Of a stretch of DNA of 50,311 bases, positions 46,198-50,311 are shown piece after piece. The translations under genes and the position numbers were made by a program. The stretch spans positions 1 to 50,311 of IMG/VR virus record IMGVR_UViG_3300008267_000221, one strand, 5' to 3'. The stretch's first letter is position 1, and each line of letters starts with the position of its first letter. The notes below the pieces were generated by a model. It was given only the letters and a program-made list of their open reading frames with translations, did no database searches and was not told the DNA's origin. The DNA comes from a virus.

Positions 46198-47162
46198 ATA
46201 GAGGCTAGTTTCTTAGTTTTTAATTTTTGTTCTAGGGTAATTAGTTCATCCTGATTATCATCATCAGCAAGGAACTTAACAAGATCATCTTCATCTTTAG
46301 CCACTTCAAACTCACCTTCATACACCTTACCATTCGGTTTAAGTCTGTATACAGAGTGTGTAAGTGCTTGTTTCACAAGATCTTTGATATGGAGAAGGTT
46401 TTCTTTCATGTCAGCAAATCTGTTAAAAACTTCTACAGGATTTAGTCCTTGGAATTTACCATTCTTAAATTCTGTTTGTTTCAACATATTGTCTACAAGA
46501 TTGTAAACCATTTCTTCTTTACTATCATCTGTTATAGGAAGTCCTAACAATCTTGCAACTTTCTTCTTCTTATCAGGAGTCATGCTGTCAAACTTAACAA
46601 TAGCTTTGTTAATCAATTGTTTCTTCTTGAACATCACTGCATTTTCAATCTCATCATCAGCTACATAGAACTGAGTTTCTGCAGCAAATTCACCACGCTC
46701 CCAAGCTTGATAGCTAGAAGCAATTGTTGGATGAACACGCAACCAAGAGAATGCAAGCTCTTGAAGAGGAAGATCTAAATCAAAGTAGTTATCACCATCT
46801 AGAAGTTTTACAGATTGTACATGTAATGTGTCTTCTGTAGATGTTGAAAGACCGTAATTCCAGAAAGAAGAACGAGGTCCTAAGTTAACATCACCTAACG
46901 CAGCTTCAAGTTTAGCTTTTAAGTTTGTTACACGCTCGATTTCCATTTCTCTCTCAAGAGGATCACTGATTCTTCTGATGTATGCAGCATTAGGATCTAG
47001 TCCTGTTCTATACTGTCCATCAAGTTCTTTGTAAGGATACTTGAAAACACCTGTTCCAGGAATCCTTGTTAACCCTTTAGTGGATAGTCCACCTTGCATT
47101 GTTTGCAATTGAGAATTGTTGTACTCTTTCTTAATAGTAGAGATTTTTCCTATCTTACCCAT
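46194..47162 (-). CDS. Conserved virion protein downstream of the capsid gene, 322 residues
   Basis: The start chosen is ATG 47162 (MGKIGKISTIKKEYN). The frame stays open upstream to ATG 47294, which would add 44 residues, but that start would lie next to a stable hairpin at 47260-47289, while 47162 is preceded by the A-rich stretch typical of starts here. The protein has an aromatic beta segment (GPRSSFWNYGLSTSTED), helices (VMFKKKQLINKAIVKFDSM) and an acidic/Lys-rich end. A segment TPDKKKKVARLLGLPI precedes a helical domain. It ends with a TGA that overlaps the next start, the only TGA used as a genuine stop in the window. The function is unknown; structural by position. Confidence 0.5.
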   Translation of the reverse strand: MGKIGKISTIKKEYNNSQLQTMQGGLSTKGLTRIPGTGVFKYPYKELDGQYRTGLDPNAAYIRRISDPLEREMEIERVTNLKAKLEAALGDVNLGPRSSFWNYGLSTSTEDTLHVQSVKLLDGDNYFDLDLPLQELAFSWLRVHPTIASSYQAWERGEFAAETQFYVADDEIENAVMFKKKQLINKAIVKFDSMTPDKKKKVARLLGLPITDDSKEEMVYNLVDNMLKQTEFKNGKFQGLNPVEVFNRFADMKENLLHIKDLVKQALTHSVYRLKPNGKVYEGEFEVAKDEDDLVKFLADDDNQDELITLEQKLKTKKLASI

Positions 47163-47259
47163 GATGTAGTTGTTTTTTATTGGTTTAATTTGCAGAGAAG
47201 TGAACATCGAAGTTCTAGCAACTGGGAATTCCCCAATCCTCATCTCTGTAGTTTGAGAA

Positions 47260-47289
47260 GATGCTCCCTCCACTGAAGGAGGGAGAATC
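47260..47289 (-). promoter_or_regulatory. Stable GC-rich hairpin downstream of the capsid gene
   Basis: GATTCTCCCTCC and GGAGGGAGCATC on the minus strand pair over 12 positions with one mismatch around a six-base loop (TTCAGT). The core eight pairs are perfect (47264-47271 with 47278-47285). No U tract follows, so it is not a standard terminator. It may protect the 3' end of the capsid message or reduce translation of the next gene. A palindrome GGGAATTCCC lies nearby at 47224-47233. Confidence 0.5.
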
Positions 47290-47343
47290 ATCATCTCGGT
47301 AGGTTAACTCTAAGCAGTTCTTACGGTATGCTTTCGAGTATTA

Positions 47344-48009
47344 TTAGAATTGTGGAATCTCTTCGATCAACACTGTACGTGATAAGTCTTCAATGAACAC
47401 ATCACAACGGTCTTTCATCCAGATTTCATATCCTGGGAATTTGTTAGCAGAACTCATACCCTGAGACTTAGCAAAACCTAAGTGGTGACGAGTACCATCA
47501 ATATATCCCCAAGTCATAGAAGGAGCACCCTTCATACGAACCTCACGAATGTTGTTAACCATTGAACCATCGCTCATAGGACTAACATCAAACACCATAA
47601 ATACTGGAGTAGATTTTTTGTTCTGACCGAATTCCAAGTTTGATTGTGGAAGATCAAGTTCTTTCAAGTGAATAAGTTCAACACGTCCTGTTTCACGTGT
47701 AACCATTGCATCGAATGCAAAGTTATAAGTGATGTGTTGTCCTTCTCCTTGCATATAACGATTTCCAGAATCAGCCATGAAAGTAAGACCACTGTTAAGA
47801 GCATCAGTCTTCAAAGCTTGTTGGAACACGTCAAAACCAGCTTCATTAGTATACATCTTAACTTTACGATCTTTAACATCAACCCTTCTGTAGAAAAGAT
47901 CTCCAAACACTGAACGAATCAAGTTAGCAGAGAACTCACCACGATTGTATTGTACCAAGTTACCATTGTTACGCATTCTGTGATAAACACCAGCAGATGT
48001 ACGCTTCAA
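47344..48009 (-). CDS. Major capsid protein, C-terminal part (frameshifted)
   Basis: This is a 221-residue product if read from the TTG at 48009, but its frame is open up to 48039 and continues the capsid protein that ends at 48006 in another frame. Reading from 48039 gives VLETNGSKQELKRTSAGVYH, and a single-base correction within 48008-48039 (for example at the GG of ATGG) joins the two parts into one chain of about 496 residues. The text (FSANLIRSVFGDLFYRR, later MTWGYIDGTRHHLG) fits a capsid domain. A TTG start with no recognisable ribosome site is unlikely. It is listed separately because the sequence as given does not join. Confidence 0.7.
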   Translation of the reverse strand: MKRTSAGVYHRMRNNGNLVQYNRGEFSANLIRSVFGDLFYRRVDVKDRKVKMYTNEAGFDVFQQALKTDALNSGLTFMADSGNRYMQGEGQHITYNFAFDAMVTRETGRVELIHLKELDLPQSNLEFGQNKKSTPVFMVFDVSPMSDGSMVNNIREVRMKGAPSMTWGYIDGTRHHLGFAKSQGMSSANKFPGYEIWMKDRCDVFIEDLSRTVLIEEIPQF

Positions 48010-48833
48010 TTCTTGCTTAGAACCATTAGTCTCCAGAACTCAATAAATGGTTCCCACTTAACATCATTACGAGTTAGAGGAAGTTGATTTCTACGCTGAG
48101 GAGCATAAACCAAGATATCCAAAGGCTTACCAGAAGCATCTCTCATCATTTTGTCATCAGCCCACTCAGTGATCTTGTGCTCATAACCATATGCAGAACC
48201 CAAAGATTCAAACATAGTGATTTGCTCACCCAAACGAGGAAGACCCAAAAGATCTTGATCGAATTCACCAATAGCAGCATCAACCAATTCAAGCTCAATA
48301 CCTGTTTGCAAGAATGTAGAAGATACGAAATCTACTGTTGGATTGTCAGTCACCAAAGTGAAGCTGTACAAGAATCCCATGTTCCAAGGAACTGGATCTT
48401 TGATAACATAAAAACGAGGACCATACTGACGAGAACCCACAGAAACAATAGCGTTCTTAGAGAACTCATTAGTGTCCAAAACAAGAGAAAACTCTTGACC
48501 ATCGATACCTGGCTTAGATAGATTCATAGTTGAATCTGGAACAGCGATGATTTTAGGGAATTTGTAAGGAACAGCTACTTGCCATTTCCAAGCATCACTA
48601 TTATTATCAATGTAATAAGGTGTGCTTTTGTTAATCATGTCTAAGAAGTCATTGCTATACAATGAGCTCTGTGTGTAAAGACTGATGATCTTTTTGTCAT
48701 AATCAGCTGGTTCAGTGCTGTGGAAGCTCTCTAAGTGATTTGAGTCAGTAAGCTTACCTACAGCACGCTTATCCATAGAGGCTACTCTTGCATACGTAAA
48801 ACCAGTTAAACCTGGGATTGTTTGAATTGCCAT
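48006..48833 (-). CDS. Major capsid protein, N-terminal part (frameshifted)
   Basis: This is a 275-residue product starting MAIQTIPGLTGFTYARVASM, 32 bases after the scaffold-like gene. Together with the following frame it makes about 496 residues, the size of crAss-like HK97-fold capsid proteins. Codon use is richer in C-ending codons than in the fibre genes, as expected for the most abundant protein. The frame ends in TGA at 48006-48008 after an out-of-character run (RLMVLSKN); the -1 frame is blocked upstream by TGA at 48040-48042, so the shift must lie within about 30 bases. No classical slippery heptamer is visible. The capsid call rests on size, position and remembered family pattern. 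Confidence 0.75.
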   Translation of the reverse strand: MAIQTIPGLTGFTYARVASMDKRAVGKLTDSNHLESFHSTEPADYDKKIISLYTQSSLYSNDFLDMINKSTPYYIDNNSDAWKWQVAVPYKFPKIIAVPDSTMNLSKPGIDGQEFSLVLDTNEFSKNAIVSVGSRQYGPRFYVIKDPVPWNMGFLYSFTLVTDNPTVDFVSSTFLQTGIELELVDAAIGEFDQDLLGLPRLGEQITMFESLGSAYGYEHKITEWADDKMMRDASGKPLDILVYAPQRRNQLPLTRNDVKWEPFIEFWRLMVLSKN

Positions 48834-48865
48834 TTTATTTGTTTTTTAATTTATTGTTAAATTGT

Positions 48866-50131
48866 TTATAAAAACCATGAACTTGATTTGTCTTTTGAAC
48901 TACCTGTTTTGGTTGAGCTCTTGCTCACTTGTCTTGCAACCTCACCAAACAGTTCATTTGACTTCTTACTTATACCAGTCTTTTGAATGGTAGAAAGTGT
49001 TGGATCTTTTTCCAAAATCTTTAGAAGAAGAGCAACCTTCACCTTTGTTGCATGGTTTTCTGGTCTCTTCAATTCCAAGATGGTACGATCAAAATCTGTG
49101 AGGGTTTCTCCAGATGGTGTTTTGTACTTATCTACTAGTAGGAAGTCTTGTAGTTCGTTTGCTAGTTTTGGATTGATAGGAATACCATCAAACTCTTTTG
49201 TCTTTAGCTTCTCTTGAAGAACGCTTTGGACATTGTTTATATATTGGCCTTTAATAGCTTGCTTCTGTTGTAATTCTCTTTCTGCTTGAGCTTCCATTTG
49301 TTGAAGCTTAGCAGCTTCTTTCTTAATTAAAACTTTATGGTGCTTTGTAGCAACTGTTTCTAGATCACCATAGTTTTTTAATCTCTCAATCTCTGTATCT
49401 ACATCTTCAGGATCAAAACCTTGATCAGAAAGTGCTTGTTTCAAAACTTTCACCTGATTGTTCTCTTGAGAAAGATCTAATTCAGCAAAATTTGAAACTT
49501 GCTCGTATGTACCAAAGTAATCTTTAGGATTAACTCCTTTTACAAATATGGCTTCAAATGCTTGTTGATAATCTTCTCCAAACTGTCCAATGAAGTTGTT
49601 TACCACTTCAATAGCACCTTTCTTTTTCTCAGCTTGGAACCTTTCAAGGAATTCCTCAGCTGTAGTGATTGGTTCATCATCCTCTTCATCATCTTCTCTG
49701 GAGAATACACCTAGTTTAAATAGGTCATTAGCTAGAGCACCAAACTGACTAACTTCTGGTTCTTGTTCTTCCTCTTCAGACTCTTCAGCTTGTGCTTCAG
49801 GAGCTTTTGTTTTTTGTTTAGAAGTAGGAGCTTCTTCTTCCTCTTCTTCCTCATCATCTCCTCCTAGTAAAAAGTCTTCAATAGATTTAGAAGCATCTTC
49901 TTTTTTCTCAGGAGCTTCCTCCATAGTTTCACCTATAGATTTAGTAGCAGCTTTTTTAGTTTCCTTAGGAGCTTTGTCTTCTTCAGTCATTTCTTTAATA
50001 TCATCAGGAGTAGAAGATGCAGTTTCAGGACCCATAAGATCATTCAAAAGTTCTGCATTACCCATTCCCATGTCCATAGTATTCTCAATACTAAAGTTTC
50101 CAAATGATGGAGTGTCTAAATTTTCAGCCAT
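48866..50131 (-). CDS. Acidic scaffold-like head protein, 421 residues
   Basis: The N-terminal third is extremely acidic, with runs of Glu and Asp (GGDDEEEEEEEAPTS, ESEEEEQEPEVS, REDDEEDDEPI). The C-terminal two-thirds is helical and coiled-coil (EAAKLQQMEAQAERELQQKQ) and ends in a Ser/Lys/Thr tail (SKDKSSSWFL). An acidic, helical protein of this kind directly before the capsid gene is characteristic of phage scaffolding proteins, which direct procapsid assembly and are then lost. No protease motif is present. It is the first gene after the candidate promoter at 50162-50192. The call is from composition and position rather than from homology. Confidence 0.65.
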   Translation of the reverse strand: MAENLDTPSFGNFSIENTMDMGMGNAELLNDLMGPETASSTPDDIKEMTEEDKAPKETKKAATKSIGETMEEAPEKKEDASKSIEDFLLGGDDEEEEEEEAPTSKQKTKAPEAQAEESEEEEQEPEVSQFGALANDLFKLGVFSREDDEEDDEPITTAEEFLERFQAEKKKGAIEVVNNFIGQFGEDYQQAFEAIFVKGVNPKDYFGTYEQVSNFAELDLSQENNQVKVLKQALSDQGFDPEDVDTEIERLKNYGDLETVATKHHKVLIKKEAAKLQQMEAQAERELQQKQAIKGQYINNVQSVLQEKLKTKEFDGIPINPKLANELQDFLLVDKYKTPSGETLTDFDRTILELKRPENHATKVKVALLLKILEKDPTLSTIQKTGISKKSNELFGEVARQVSKSSTKTGSSKDKSSSWFL

Positions 50132-50161
50132 ATGTAGTTAAGGTTTATTTGGTTTATTGTG

Positions 50162-50192
50162 TAAAATTATATGATTATCTGTTTAAATCAAA
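50162..50192 (-). promoter_or_regulatory. Candidate Bacteroidota-type promoter for the capsid unit
   Basis: On the minus strand TTTG (50192-50189) is followed after 19 bases by TAATTTTA (50169-50162), matching TTTG-N19/21-TANNTTTG except for the last base. The scaffold-like gene starts at 50131, leaving a leader of about 25 bases. The final A instead of G is shared with the candidate at 39300-39331. Confidence 0.55.
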
Positions 50193-50311
50193 GAGGTTGA
50201 GCACTATATAAATCAAAATTCGCAATAATATAGCATTAATATTATTTTGCTTAATCGTTTTTGTTTAAAAAGCTATCATTTATAAGCCTGTAGCTCCTGA
50301 TTGGAGCAACA
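50193..50311. other. AT-rich upstream DNA with a tRNA-like edge
   Basis: No gene is seen in this stretch. The last 28 bases on the plus strand resemble the 5' part of a tRNA: TA at 50291-50292, GCTC at 50293-50296, a seven-base loop and GAGC at 50304-50307. The window ends before an anticodon, so this cannot be decided. Confidence 0.25.

Noticed and set aside
48008-48039. Classical -1 programmed frameshift site in the capsid gene
   Set aside because: No X XXY YYZ heptamer is present in the overlap window, so a base error or mutation is simpler.
47344-48833. Intein or self-splicing intron in the capsid gene
   Set aside because: The two capsid frames overlap by four bases, leaving no room for an inserted element.
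130-50131. Stop codon reassignment (TAG or TGA read as an amino acid), as known in some crAss-like phages
   Set aside because: The giant genes are open in the standard code. The in-frame TGA and TAG at the split genes are better explained by frameshifts because the following text changes frame, and TGA is used as a normal stop at 46194-46196.
50284-50311. Start of a tRNA gene on the plus strand
   Set aside because: The D-arm-like GCTC/GAGC is present, but the loop is short and the window ends before the anticodon, T arm and acceptor partner. It is kept only as a note.

Overview
The window reads as the late (virion) gene block of a tailed phage of the crAss-like group (Crassvirales), infecting a member of the Bacteroidota. 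The evidence is a 4,746-residue protein carrying the DFDID metal-binding motif of the crAss-like virion RNA polymerase, a capsid-protein-sized product (about 496 residues) directly after an acidic scaffold-like protein, a very large T7 gp12-like tail nozzle (muzzle) protein preceded by ring/tube-type proteins, AT-rich DNA, and Bacteroidota-style promoters (TTTG, 19-20 bases, TANNTTT). All recognisable genes lie on the minus strand, so the block is read from right to left. Nearly every stop codon is TAA. One TGA is used in a real ATGA overlap, and giant ORFs stay open, so the standard code applies.

Right unit (about 50.2 to 39.4 kb): a promoter, then the acidic scaffold-like protein, the major capsid protein (split by an apparent -1 frameshift), a 322-residue virion protein, a 243-residue head-tail type protein, a Cys-rich 383-residue structural protein, a 185-residue protein, a 46-residue zinc-ribbon protein, an 88-residue protein, a tail-collar fibre, a fibre with five repeats of about 67 residues, and a modular Thr-linker decoration protein. 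A strong intrinsic terminator ends the unit.

Middle and left units (about 39.3 to 0.1 kb): a second promoter precedes a calcineurin-like phosphoesterase, a ring-like protein, an IHF/HU-like protein, a tail-tube-like protein and the muzzle protein. The C-terminal part of the muzzle is broken into several reading frames around Thr/Ser-rich, Cys-rich inserted modules. Next come a zincin plus muramidase protein flanked by an 18-base direct repeat, and a 1,568-residue glycine-rich internal protein. A terminator-like hairpin overlapping a third promoter then precedes three proteins likely to be packaged and ejected: an 869-residue helical protein, the 4,746-residue RNA polymerase polyprotein (with a zincin, a degenerate HELGE site, the DFDID core and a C-terminal AlkB-like dioxygenase), and a 1,783-residue protein with an ADP-ribosyltransferase-like N-terminus and a PD-(D/E)XK nuclease.

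TerL and portal genes are not in the window. No IS element, integrase or CRISPR array was seen. No gene-free stretch exceeds 300 bases; the largest gaps (about 120-180 bases) hold promoters, hairpins or unexplained AT-rich sequence. The observations most worth following are the split muzzle and its Thr-linked modules, the split capsid gene, the AlkB fusion to the virion RNA polymerase, and the enzymatic domains of the last gene.
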